Assembly (NCBI GenBank): GCA_964432925.1
Contig: CAYSPM010000022.1
Location: 1 to 23,898, forward strand
DNA from: CAYNTC01 sp964432925
Lineage (GTDB): Bacteria; Planctomycetota; Phycisphaerae; Sedimentisphaerales; Anaerobacaceae
Length of the DNA: 23,898 nt
Direction: 5' to 3'
This document shows positions 16,329-23,898 of the stretch, in pieces. The notes beneath the pieces are model-generated. The model ran no database searches, was not told the DNA's origin, and worked only from the letters and a program-made list of their open reading frames with translations. Positions within the stretch are counted from its first letter, which is position 1; the number at the start of each line of letters is the position of its first letter. The translations under genes and the position numbers were made by a program.

Positions 16329-17720
16329 GTGGTGTTTGCTTCGAGCATCTACATACAAAGAAGAGAACAACTGAGGCAACAAATCCGGTCGGGAGTGATC
16401 TTGCTGATGGGCAACCAGGATGTTCCTATGAATTATGCAGACAATCCGTACCCCTTCAGACAGGATAGTTCCTTCTTATACTTCTTCGGACTCGATAAGC
16501 CCGGCCTAGCTGCCCTGATTGATGTGGATGAGGGAATCGAGACCGTATTCGGCGACAATCCTACGATTGATGAGATCGTCTGGATGGGGCCACAGCCCTC
16601 ACTCGAAGAGGTCTGTTCACAAGTCGGTATTTCAAACACAGGCTCAAGTAACGAACTCGACCCTGCCATCCAAAAAGCACGTCGCAAAGACAGAACCATC
16701 CACTTTCTGCCGCAGTATCGGTCAGAGAACACTGTCAAGATCGGCTGGCTGCTGGGTATTGAGTCGAGCCGCATTCAGGACTTTGTCTCTGAACCTCTGA
16801 TCCGAGCCGTTGTCGCACAGAGGTCTATCAAATCACCTGAGGAGGTCCAGCAAGTTGAGCAAGCCCTTGAAATTACACACGACATGCAAATTGCAGCTAT
16901 GCATCGGGCCAAGCCCGGGATTTACGAGCGAGATATTGCGGGGATCATGGAGGGCATTGCGGTATCCAAAGGCGTACGACCGGCCTTTCCCACCATTTTC
17001 TCAGTACATGGAGAGACACTCCACAATCACAGCCACGATAGTCTAATGCAGGAAGGTGACATCGCTGTGAACGACTCCGGTGCTGAATCTCTACTGCATT
17101 ACGCCAGTGACATTACCAGGACAATCCCCATTGGCGGAAAATTCTCTCAACAGCAGCGGGACATCTATCAGATTGTGCTGAATGCCCAGGAAGAGGCCAT
17201 CGCGGCGATCAAGCCAGGCGTTGAGTTCAGGCACGTGCATCGAATCGCATGTGTGGCGCTTGCATCCGGCCTGAAAGAACTCGGGCTTATCAAGACAGAC
17301 CCAGAAGAAGCGGTCAAGGCCGGAGCACATACATTATTCTTTCAGTGCGGACTGGGGCACATGCCTGGGCTTGACACGCACGATATGGAATCTCTCGGCG
17401 AAGACTATGTGGGCTATACGGACCAAATCAAACGAAGAACAGAATTCGGCTGGCAGTGGCTTAGGCTGGCTAAGGCTCTGGAGGTAGGCTATATCGTTAC
17501 TGTCGAGCCAGGGCTTTACTTTATTCCTCAGCTGATTGATTCTTGGAAGACCCAGCGCAAATACGCAGCTTTGATAAACCACGCACAGGTTGAAAAATAC
17601 AGGGACTTTGGCGGCATTAGAATCGAGGATAATGTCTTAGTTACCGATGATGGCTGCCGAATCCTTGATCCAGAGATCCCTAAGAGCATCGACGAAGTCG
17701 AAGCTGCCTCATCACAATAG
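16329..17720 (+). CDS. pepP: Xaa-Pro aminopeptidase (M24B)
   Basis: 463 residues. It removes the N-terminal residue from peptides whose second residue is proline. An N-terminal aminopeptidase P domain (residues 1 to about 165, with NYADNPYPFRQDSSFLYFFGLDKP) precedes the pita-bread catalytic domain. The five dinuclear-metal ligands are visible: Asp in NDSGAE, Asp in SDITRT, His in GLGHMPGLDTHD, Glu in TVEPGLYF and Glu in GIRIEDNVLV. GTG 16329 is chosen for the AAAGG 5 bases upstream, with a second GTG one codon later. It starts 15 bases after the symporter stop, so the two are very likely cotranscribed. It supplies free residues and proline from X-Pro peptides, consistent with a proline/hydroxyproline peptide pathway. 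Confidence 0.95.
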   Translation: MVFASSIYIQRREQLRQQIRSGVILLMGNQDVPMNYADNPYPFRQDSSFLYFFGLDKPGLAALIDVDEGIETVFGDNPTIDEIVWMGPQPSLEEVCSQVGISNTGSSNELDPAIQKARRKDRTIHFLPQYRSENTVKIGWLLGIESSRIQDFVSEPLIRAVVAQRSIKSPEEVQQVEQALEITHDMQIAAMHRAKPGIYERDIAGIMEGIAVSKGVRPAFPTIFSVHGETLHNHSHDSLMQEGDIAVNDSGAESLLHYASDITRTIPIGGKFSQQQRDIYQIVLNAQEEAIAAIKPGVEFRHVHRIACVALASGLKELGLIKTDPEEAVKAGAHTLFFQCGLGHMPGLDTHDMESLGEDYVGYTDQIKRRTEFGWQWLRLAKALEVGYIVTVEPGLYFIPQLIDSWKTQRKYAALINHAQVEKYRDFGGIRIEDNVLVTDDGCRILDPEIPKSIDEVEAASSQ

Positions 17721-17788
17721 TAGTGCCGCAATCCATCTCAAAACGTTCAAGCTGACCTGTGAGCGGTGTGGACGAAATCGCTCAATAT

Positions 17789-17807
17789 CTTATCAGAACC
17801 TGATAAG
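17789..17807. other. 8-bp perfect hairpin downstream of the aminopeptidase gene
   Basis: CTTATCAG-AAC-CTGATAAG lies 69 bases after the pepP stop in the 270-base convergent space before phoU. No T-run follows on either strand, so it is not a standard intrinsic terminator, but it may cap the 3' end of the pepP message. Nothing else definite is seen in this space. Confidence 0.45.
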
Positions 17808-17990
17808 GCTTAGACATCAGTCTTCTTTCGCCCCAATGGCCCTACAAATCGAAGCTGGCATCAGAAAACAGCACGCGGGTTTTGCTCTGCGATTAATAAT
17901 TTGGAGGATTTTTAGATAGACTTCGGTAACTTCAAGTCAAGTACAAACAGCAATCGTGAATCTGCAACAATAAAGGACTACGTTAGGCCC

Positions 17991-18674
17991 TTAAGGTTTT
18001 GTTGCTTGATACCGATACTCTTCCGCCTTGTGCCGGACAATTTCACCTTCAATCATATAGATAACGTCCTCCGCTATATTAGTTGCGTGGTCTGCTATGC
18101 GCTCGAGATGCCGTGAGGCTGAGAGCATATGAACCAAAGACTCGATCTGCTGTGGATTCCTGCAAATTGCATCCTGGACTATCAAGTACATTTGTCGGTT
18201 CATAGCATCGATTTCATTATCCGAGGCACATACCCGGCGAGCGATATCAGCGCTCAGATTTACCAGAGCATCAAGGCTTTCTTTTAGCATCTGCTGAGCC
18301 TTGCGTGCCATTCCAACAAAGTCGAAAGATATATCCACCGGAGGCTGGGTTGCAAGAAAAGCCGCCCGTTCGGCGACGTTGACTGCCAAGTCCCCCACGC
18401 GTTCGAGATCGTTGTTTATTTTGAGCACAGCGATTATGAATCTCAAATCGATTGCGACCGGCTGATGCAAAGCAAGTATCTTTAGACAGCTTTCTTCCAC
18501 CTCGACTTCCATCTCATCTATCCTGATGTCCTTTTCGATTACGCTATGGGCCAGATTTCCATCGCGGCTCTTGATTGCCAAAGTTGCCTCGCGGACACTT
18601 AATTCAGTCATTGCTCCTAATGTAAGGATGTCCTTCTTCAGTTTTTCTATTTCTCGTTCTAAATGAACTGGCAT
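17991..18674 (-). CDS. phoU: Phosphate transport regulator PhoU
   Basis: 227 residues in two similar three-helix bundles, each with the PhoU metal-binding motif: NNDLERVGDLAVNVAERA (first half) and SRHLERIADHATNIAEDVIYM (second half). PhoU links the Pst transporter to the PhoR/PhoB signalling pair and represses the Pho regulon when phosphate is ample. AAGGGA precedes the ATG by 8 bases. It is the last gene of the pst operon, 17 bases after a small unknown gene. The length is normal for the family. Confidence 0.97.
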   Translation of the reverse strand: MPVHLEREIEKLKKDILTLGAMTELSVREATLAIKSRDGNLAHSVIEKDIRIDEMEVEVEESCLKILALHQPVAIDLRFIIAVLKINNDLERVGDLAVNVAERAAFLATQPPVDISFDFVGMARKAQQMLKESLDALVNLSADIARRVCASDNEIDAMNRQMYLIVQDAICRNPQQIESLVHMLSASRHLERIADHATNIAEDVIYMIEGEIVRHKAEEYRYQATKP

Positions 18675-18691
18675 CGTTCAATTCCCTTTCG

Positions 18692-19048
18692 TTATAGTTG
18701 ATATCTGCGTTCCTGACCGGATACAAGTGGGCATTTATACTTTGTGTCCTGAAAAAGCACCTCTCCTTCTTTATCAGCCACGATCATTGTCTTTGTGTAG
18801 TTAAACGTTGGTGGAATCTCATTGATTATCTCGATTCGGCTCCAGGGCACAACCCTCACCATTACATTACCTATTTCTATGTCTCTCGGCCCATTGACAA
18901 CTCTCCCGAAGTGGAATGTCCTGCAGTGCAAGCGAACGTATGAATCTGTTATCTCCATTACTTTACCGACCAGCAGGTGATTGTGCGCATCGGGGTAGTT
19001 CTTTATGGTTCTTATCTTCCAGATGCTTGTCTCAGTCATCTCGCCCAT
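18692..19048 (-). CDS. Small conserved-looking protein of unknown function in the pst operon
   Basis: About 118 residues from ATG 19048, just after the pstB stop (19053-19055); ATG 19039 is an alternative, and any start further back would lie inside pstB. The sequence is beta-rich (LLVGKVMEITDSYVRLHC, IEIGNVMVRVVPWSRIEIINEI, TKTMIVADKEGEVLFQD), reminiscent of an Sm-like or small barrel fold, with the polar C-terminus GQERRYQL. It has no signal peptide or membrane segment, so it is probably cytoplasmic. I do not recognise a family. Its place between pstB and phoU, 17 bases from phoU, suggests a part in phosphate sensing or in PhoU-Pst contact, but this is inference. Confidence 0.7.
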   Translation of the reverse strand: MGEMTETSIWKIRTIKNYPDAHNHLLVGKVMEITDSYVRLHCRTFHFGRVVNGPRDIEIGNVMVRVVPWSRIEIINEIPPTFNYTKTMIVADKEGEVLFQDTKYKCPLVSGQERRYQL

Positions 19049-19052
19049 ACTC

Positions 19053-19940
19053 TTATCCAAATCTGCCTGTAACGTAGTCCTCAGTCTGTTTTTTGCTTGG
19101 ATTGCTGAAAATTTTGGAAGTATTGTCATATTCGATAAGTTCGCCGAGGCAAAAAAATGCCGCACTTTCACTGACACGAGCAGCCTGTTGCATGTTGTGA
19201 GTTACGATTACTATTGTGTAAGAGCTTTTAAGCTGCTCGATAAGGTCTTCAATCTTTCCCGTAGCCAGCGGGTCAAGTGCAGAGCAAGGCTCATCCATCA
19301 AAAGCACACGCGGTTTCGTCGCCAGTGCACGGGCAATGCAAAGCCGCTGCTGCTGACCACCTGAAAGTGCCAATGCAGATTTTTTCAAATCATCCTGCAC
19401 TTCATCCCATAGCGCTGAAGCCTTTAAGCTCTGCTCAACTATGTGTTGCAGCTTAGATTTATTCTTTACACCTTGCAAACGAGGTCCATACGCCACGTTG
19501 TCAAAAATGCTCTTTGGAAACGGATTTGGCTTTTGAAAAACCATGCCTACTTGCTGGCGCAGGTTGACAAGATTGATTCGCTTATCATATATATCTTGAC
19601 CATCGACTTCGAGTTTGCCTTCGGCACGAGCGTGTGGCACAAGATCATTCATTCGATTTATACTTCGCAGGAACGTGCTTTTACCACAGCCGCTCGGACC
19701 GATTATAGCAGTGACACTACAAGGATAAATATCCATGGTAATATCTTTAACACCGACCGTTGAACCATAATACATGCTGAATTGATCGGCGCGAATTATT
19801 GCGCACTGGCATTTTTCTGTATTAGATTCGTCTGCAGCACCCTTTATTCTCTGAACCGTTATAGTTGGTTCGATGACGGATTTTGATGCTTTAACGTCCA
19901 AGGCCGACTTTAACATTTGATTATTACTTTGTTTGGTCAT
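19053..19940 (-). CDS. pstB: Phosphate ABC transporter ATP-binding protein PstB
   Basis: 295 residues. Walker A GPSGCGKST (about 81-89) is followed by the PstB-specific FLRSINRMNDL, the Q-loop VGMVFQKPNPFPKSIFDNVAYG, the ABC signature LSGGQQQR, Walker B VLLMDEP with PCSALDP, and the switch His in VTHNMQQAARVS. About 45 N-terminal residues precede the usual start of the family near AIIRADQFSMYYG, so the protein is slightly long; an internal start is possible. It begins 27 bases after pstA. Confidence 0.97.
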   Translation of the reverse strand: MTKQSNNQMLKSALDVKASKSVIEPTITVQRIKGAADESNTEKCQCAIIRADQFSMYYGSTVGVKDITMDIYPCSVTAIIGPSGCGKSTFLRSINRMNDLVPHARAEGKLEVDGQDIYDKRINLVNLRQQVGMVFQKPNPFPKSIFDNVAYGPRLQGVKNKSKLQHIVEQSLKASALWDEVQDDLKKSALALSGGQQQRLCIARALATKPRVLLMDEPCSALDPLATGKIEDLIEQLKSSYTIVIVTHNMQQAARVSESAAFFCLGELIEYDNTSKIFSNPSKKQTEDYVTGRFG

Positions 19941-19967
19941 TGTTGTCTCACAATGAAAAAGCTTTAA

Positions 19968-21593
19968 TTAGCGTCCTTTGAGCTTTTTGAAAACGCGCGA
20001 GCGTAAGATAATTGCAACTGTGTTAAGCCCTAAGATCAACAAAACAAGAGTGACCACCATGCCATATTGGTTATGGGGCACCATCATTGCCAACCTGTCG
20101 CCCACCGCCATATCATAGCTGCCATAAGAGAGCGTTCGTGTTGAATCGAATATTGATTTTGGTATAGGTCCGAGCGCGACAGCGCCGGTAAAGAGAATAG
20201 GTGCTGTTTCTCCCGCAATTCTACTTAAGCTCAATATAACACCTGTTAAAATCCCCGGAAGCGCCGCTGGAAATATGACCGTGATAAAGGTTTTGAACCT
20301 GCTTGCTCCAAGCGCCAACGAGGCCTCCTTATATGTTTGGGGCACCGCTCGTATAGCCTCCTCGCTGGCTCGAATCATTACGGGCAATGTCAGTACCCCA
20401 AGCGTCAGCGACGCTGCCAAAATGCACGGCTTAGACTCGAAACCCAGCACGGGGAACAGAAAGAGTACAAAAAATGCCAGACCGAAAAGACCAAATATTA
20501 TGCTCGGTACGCCGGCAAGCGTATTTATACACATACGAATTATTCTCACAGCGAAGTTATCCGATGCGCACTCGACCAGATACGCCGCTGATATAATTCC
20601 AAGCGGGACTGCAACCAGCATCCCCAGCAAGGTAATCACGAGTGTGCCGAGTATTTCAGGGCCGATACCACCAAAGTAGTGGCTGTTGACATTGTCATCG
20701 ATGAAATACTGCCAGTAGAATGTCCAGCGTGGCTTGAGCATTCGGGTTAGATTCTCAGGGACATAATCGAATAATGGCTCTATAATTGTACCAGCAAATT
20801 GTTCCGCTCGTGGACTTAGGACTTTGACAAGTGGTTTACCTGGTTCTTTTTCGACCCACTGCTCAATCCAAAGAAGGTTATCCAGTAACTTCTGGGCATG
20901 GTCCCATCTTGTCGCACCGTAGCGTAGTCTGACCAATGCAGGAACAGGCTCGCCAGGTTTGGGTCTAAGCAACTTCACAATAATTTCCTCCACCTCAGCG
21001 AGAGAACCGGCATATTCATAATATCTGCTCAGATCGGTGCTTTCTGCTGCTTTTTGAAACTCCTTTGCCAGTCTAAAAAAATCTTCTGCGCGTGTACCTT
21101 TAATGCGAGTGTCATTCTCATATTTAAGGACGTATTCAATATTTTCTCTTATCTGTTCAATATCCCTGCATATAAAGGCATTCTCAAGTTTGTTTCGTAA
21201 GTCTCTGCTGATCGACCGCAGTTGGGTATACTCATCGATAGAAACATCTTTGTATCGAAGTTCTTTTCCAAACTCTCTATGGATCTTACGGGCTTCATCC
21301 GTCAGTGCCTCGGTATCAATCCCCCTTTTAAACTTGTCTATTGTTTCGTAGACCACCTTGCGGATGTGCTCGGCCTGGTTAATTTCCTTCTCCAGGCTCG
21401 ATGGGTCCCCTCTTTGAAAAATCGAAAGCTGCATTTTGCGGAACTCAACAGTGCCCTGGAAGACAACGGCACCCGTACCTCGCCATATCATCGGACCGAG
21501 TACTGCGACTAAGGCAAAACACATCAGTACAACCGACAGGGCGGTCAATGCCGTAAATGCTCTATCAATTATTCCGCGAACAGCTAATCTCAT
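19968..21593 (-). CDS. pstA: Phosphate ABC transporter permease PstA with large extracytoplasmic insertion
   Basis: 541 residues against about 290 for most PstA. A first membrane helix (about 12-36) is followed by roughly 230 extra residues (about 55-285) that are charged and mainly helical (for example SLEKEINQAEHIRKVVYETIDKF), and then by the normal permease domain from about 303 (GGIGPEILGTLVITLLGM ... AGVPSIIFGLFGLAFF ... EEAIRAVPQTYKEASLALGAS, the EAA loop that contacts PstB ... LSRIAGETAPILFTGA). The insertion should face outside the cytoplasm, next to PstS. The ATG shares its A with the pstC stop (TAATG), so the permeases are translationally coupled. Confidence 0.95.
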   Translation of the reverse strand: MRLAVRGIIDRAFTALTALSVVLMCFALVAVLGPMIWRGTGAVVFQGTVEFRKMQLSIFQRGDPSSLEKEINQAEHIRKVVYETIDKFKRGIDTEALTDEARKIHREFGKELRYKDVSIDEYTQLRSISRDLRNKLENAFICRDIEQIRENIEYVLKYENDTRIKGTRAEDFFRLAKEFQKAAESTDLSRYYEYAGSLAEVEEIIVKLLRPKPGEPVPALVRLRYGATRWDHAQKLLDNLLWIEQWVEKEPGKPLVKVLSPRAEQFAGTIIEPLFDYVPENLTRMLKPRWTFYWQYFIDDNVNSHYFGGIGPEILGTLVITLLGMLVAVPLGIISAAYLVECASDNFAVRIIRMCINTLAGVPSIIFGLFGLAFFVLFLFPVLGFESKPCILAASLTLGVLTLPVMIRASEEAIRAVPQTYKEASLALGASRFKTFITVIFPAALPGILTGVILSLSRIAGETAPILFTGAVALGPIPKSIFDSTRTLSYGSYDMAVGDRLAMMVPHNQYGMVVTLVLLILGLNTVAIILRSRVFKKLKGR

Positions 21594-22567
21594 TATTCTT
21601 TCCCCAGCGTCTTTTTCGCGCGCTCAAGGAAGTACTCGCTAAGCAAGTTCAGAAAGAAAGCCATGACCAGCAGCAGTACACCAACGGCAAAAAGTGCCCA
21701 ATAATGTGGAGTATCACGCGGTGTTTCTCCCATATCCCCGGCTATCGTAGCAGTCATTGTGCGAACCGATTGCGAAAGGTCCCACCATGGATGAGGGATC
21801 TGGTTGGCATTACCCGAGGCCATCCATACAACCATCGTTTCACCAATAGCCCTCATCATTCCCAAAACAATTGCCGCGATGATGCCACTATGGGCCGCGG
21901 GGATGACCACCCTTAACATTGTTTCCATGCGTGTTGCACCAAGACTGTAGGATGCTTCTCGCAGCTCTAGGCCTAAAGCTGAGATCGAATCTTCGGCGAC
22001 GCTGATGATTGTCGGAAGAGCCATCACTGCTAAAATCAAAGAAGCATTCAGAGCATTGGTTCCTGTGGGAAATCCCCATTTCTTCTGCATCCAGGGGGCT
22101 AGTACCAACACTGCAAAAAATCCATAGGCCACAGACGGTATAGCAGCAAGAATCTCAATTAGAGGTTTAACAAAGCCTCTGATCTTGAAGGACACAATGT
22201 CACTTAGAAAGATGGCAGCCATAATGCCTACTGGAACTGAAAAAACCAGTGCCGCTACCGTTACGTATGCCGAACCAGCTATAAGAGCCAACGCACCGAA
22301 CTTTGCATTTTCCGCTTCCGGATACCAGCTTGAGCTTGTAAGGAATTCTATAAGGCTGAGCCTGGTAAGAAATGGAAGCGCTTCGCGGATAACAAAAAAG
22401 AAGATAAGAAAAACTGCTATAACAGACGTGGATGCAATTGCAAACAATACAGTCCTTCCAAGGTGCGATAGGATGAAACCTTTCAGGTCCTGCCTAGGCG
22501 TCAAAACCAGCGGCCGAATCCGACCGGCCGCTGGTTCTAATAAAGCTGTAACATTCCTTTGGCTCAT
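21593..22567 (-). CDS. pstC: Phosphate ABC transporter permease PstC
   Basis: 324 residues with about six membrane helices. Family signatures are FGALALIAGSAYVTVAALVFSVPVGIMAA, EILAAIPSVAYGFFAVLVLAPWM, the EAA loop (ISALGLELREASYSLGATRMET) and MRAIGETMVVWMASGN. A cytoplasmic N-terminus of about 35 residues precedes the first helix. With PstA it forms the inner-membrane phosphate channel. It starts 36 bases after pstS and overlaps pstA by one base. Confidence 0.97.
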   Translation of the reverse strand: MSQRNVTALLEPAAGRIRPLVLTPRQDLKGFILSHLGRTVLFAIASTSVIAVFLIFFFVIREALPFLTRLSLIEFLTSSSWYPEAENAKFGALALIAGSAYVTVAALVFSVPVGIMAAIFLSDIVSFKIRGFVKPLIEILAAIPSVAYGFFAVLVLAPWMQKKWGFPTGTNALNASLILAVMALPTIISVAEDSISALGLELREASYSLGATRMETMLRVVIPAAHSGIIAAIVLGMMRAIGETMVVWMASGNANQIPHPWWDLSQSVRTMTATIAGDMGETPRDTPHYWALFAVGVLLLVMAFFLNLLSEYFLERAKKTLGKE

Positions 22568-22603
22568 CGTTGCCCACTGGTAAATGAGGATAATGCAAAC
22601 TTA

Positions 22604-23422
22604 CTAATAGTTCGTTAGCGACACAAATCCCTTTGCCTCAATGAGTTCCTGCCCCTTTTCGGTCAGATAGAAGGTGCAGAATTTGTGAACCATAGAACCG
22701 AGTTTGGGATAACCATTAGTAAACATGTAAAGTGGCCTGGTAACCGGGTAGGTGCCACTTGCAATGGTGTTTCTGCTTGGCATAATCCCATCGATTCTAA
22801 GAGCACGAACATTTGAGTCCACAAAACCAAGACCAACATAGCCTATAGCACCTCTTGTTGTCTTGACACGGGCGTGGGCCTGTGGATTAGAATTGACGTA
22901 TTCCACATTCCCTGCCATTTGCTGCTTTTGCATGACCAGTTTGTGGAAGGTCTCATAGGTTCCTGAGGATGTATCCCGGCTGATGACCACGATAGACATA
23001 TTCGGTCCATCAACTTGCCTCCAGTTTGTTACCTTGCCTGTGTAGATGTCACGGACCTGCTCCTTCGTTAGCTCTCGCACCGGATTAGATGGATGAACAA
23101 CAACACAAACACCGTCCATTGCAACTACGTGTGCTACCGGAAAAATTCCATTTTCGACTGCCCTTTTGAATTCCTTTTCCTTCATAAAGCGACTCATATT
23201 CGCAATATCACACCGCCCATCCACCAAAGCCGCAGCGCCATCGCCACTACCTGTCTTCTTCACCGTGATATCAACGTTGGGGGAAATAGCCTTGAAATGT
23301 TCTGCAAATGCATCCGCAATAGGGCCGACAGTGGTGGAACCTTCTATCTGTAGGCTCTCGGCTAAGCTTACGCTGCTCATTAGAAGCAGCATAACTGCTA
23401 CCGTTAAAATTCTGTTTCTCAT
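22604..23422 (-). CDS. pstS: Phosphate-binding protein PstS
   Basis: 272 residues. I prefer ATG 23422 because GGAG then lies 8 bases upstream; the in-frame ATG at 23428 is only 2 bases from that site. The signal peptide is MRNRILTVAVMLLLMSSVSLAES. Phosphate-binding loops are visible: IEGSTTVGP near the mature N-terminus, TGSGDG, and SRDTSSGTYETF. DIANMSR and AIGYVGLGF are also family segments. It captures phosphate outside the inner membrane and delivers it to PstCA. It is the first gene of the operon, directly behind the Pho box. Confidence 0.95.
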   Translation of the reverse strand: MRNRILTVAVMLLLMSSVSLAESLQIEGSTTVGPIADAFAEHFKAISPNVDITVKKTGSGDGAAALVDGRCDIANMSRFMKEKEFKRAVENGIFPVAHVVAMDGVCVVVHPSNPVRELTKEQVRDIYTGKVTNWRQVDGPNMSIVVISRDTSSGTYETFHKLVMQKQQMAGNVEYVNSNPQAHARVKTTRGAIGYVGLGFVDSNVRALRIDGIMPSRNTIASGTYPVTRPLYMFTNGYPKLGSMVHKFCTFYLTEKGQELIEAKGFVSLTNY

Positions 23423-23440
23423 ATTCATGTCTCCTAATAA

Positions 23441-23494
23441 ACCATACTCTACTTTTGTTAAAACTGTGTTAGTACTTTGTTAGGATATTGTTAG
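23441..23494 (-). promoter_or_regulatory. Pho box (four 11-bp repeats) and -10 box of the pst promoter
   Basis: On the minus strand, CTAACA-N5-CTAACA-N5-CTAACA-N5-TTAACA occupies 23456-23494 with exact 11-base spacing, which puts the repeats on one DNA face as PhoB/PhoP dimers require. TATGGT (23441-23446) follows after 9 bases and fits a -10 box at the distance typical of PhoB-activated promoters, with no good -35 box. TTAACA-type units resemble the PhoP box of Bacillus more than the CTGTCAT of E. coli. Confidence 0.85.
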
Positions 23495-23515
23495 CAGTCC
23501 AAGATAAGCTGGTCC

Positions 23516-23898
23516 TTAGAACTTGAGTTTAAGGTCGGCTTGGAGCCTTCGGTATTCGGTATCAGAGATGCTCTTTACGATTTCGTTGTCGAAATATGTC
23601 ACTGCTGCCTGGACGTTTTTGGCGACCTGGTAAGCGAAGCCGAATCGATGCCCTTTGCTGCTGTTCGCACCGGGTCCTCCTATACCACCACCAACAAAAT
23701 CCGAATCTGTGAAAGCAGCAAGCACAGCATCAGCTTCGAGGTCTCTGTAATCGTAGGATATTTCCCACGAACCCGGCGTTTTGGCTTTGTTAATCTTTCC
23801 ACCAATCAACCAACCAGTGTCGTAGTTGGTGCTTGCATTGGTATTTTTAGCGTAGTCTCCGTAAATTGAGACTGGCATATCCATCAGCTTGGTTCCGT
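23516..23898 (-). CDS. Porin-like outer-membrane beta-barrel protein, C-terminal part
   Basis: 127 complete codons are visible; the frame is open to the window edge, so an internal Met at 23884 is not the start. Alternating strands with aromatic girdles (VSIYGDYAKN, GWLIGGKINK, GSWEISYDYRDLEADAV, HRFGFAYQVAKNVQAAVTYF, RRLQADLKLKF) and a final Phe are classic for outer-membrane beta-barrels, probably a putative-porin family protein. It lies upstream of pstS on the same strand, separated by the Pho box. A role in phosphate passage is suggested only by position. Confidence 0.82.
   Translation of the reverse strand, partial: GTKLMDMPVSIYGDYAKNTNASTNYDTGWLIGGKINKAKTPGSWEISYDYRDLEADAVLAAFTDSDFVGGGIGGPGANSSKGHRFGFAYQVAKNVQAAVTYFDNEIVKSISDTEYRRLQADLKLKF

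Noticed and set aside
19049..19177. Longer N-terminus for the small gene after pstB
   Set aside because: The extension would lie wholly inside pstB in another frame; starts at 19048 or 19039 sit right after the pstB stop.

Overview
The window (about 24 kb, moderate GC, two runs of exactly 100 N that mark scaffold joins) looks like a metagenome-assembled or draft genome of an anaerobic Planctomycetota bacterium, most likely Phycisphaerae/Sedimentisphaerales. The lineage call rests on a pseudopilin of the prepilin-N-terminal / H-X9-DG type and a secreted protein ending in a single dockerin-like repeat (DINGD...VDFSDFA...YWL), a pairing I associate with that group. It is an inference, not a marker-gene result.

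Layout. (1) 42-4238, + strand: an NAD-linked, cysteine-type (not Sec) formate dehydrogenase made of a very short NuoE-like protein, a NuoF-like NADH/FMN subunit cut by the first gap, and a large FdhA. (2) 4512-9311, - strand: a seven-gene run that starts behind a near-canonical ModE operator (9334-9361) lying over its promoter. It encodes a tiny Cys-rich protein, a truncated ModE-type DNA-binding protein, a pseudopilin, a secreted dockerin-like protein, a membrane protein, a THEP1-like NTPase and a MobB-MobA fusion. This appears to be a molybdenum-responsive operon serving the convergent formate dehydrogenase. Three of its genes carry short repeat sequences inside the reading frame. (3) 9474-9719: a relic of the C-terminus of a dipeptidyl-peptidase IV-like gene. 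(4) 9881-17720, + strand: a glycyl-radical-enzyme (GRE) activase, a GRE closely resembling trans-4-hydroxyproline dehydratase (HypD) but with Thr where that family has its catalytic Glu, a gap, an M2-like metallopeptidase, a sodium:solute symporter and an Xaa-Pro aminopeptidase. (5) 17991-23422, - strand: a phosphate uptake operon pstS-pstC-pstA-pstB-(unknown)-phoU behind a four-repeat Pho box, preceded on the same strand by the 3' end of a porin-like gene.

How the parts fit. Block 4 reads as an anaerobic pathway for proline/hydroxyproline-rich peptides: import, trimming of X-Pro bonds, carboxy-terminal dipeptide release, and radical chemistry on the freed imino acid or a relative. The Glu-to-Thr change in the GRE argues against simply copying the HypD annotation, and this is the best candidate for undescribed biochemistry here. 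Block 1 handles formate/CO2 with NAD(H), and block 2 supplies and regulates its molybdenum (or tungsten) cofactor. Block 5 is ordinary phosphate scavenging with two oddities: a PstA about 230 residues longer than usual and an extra small gene between pstB and phoU.
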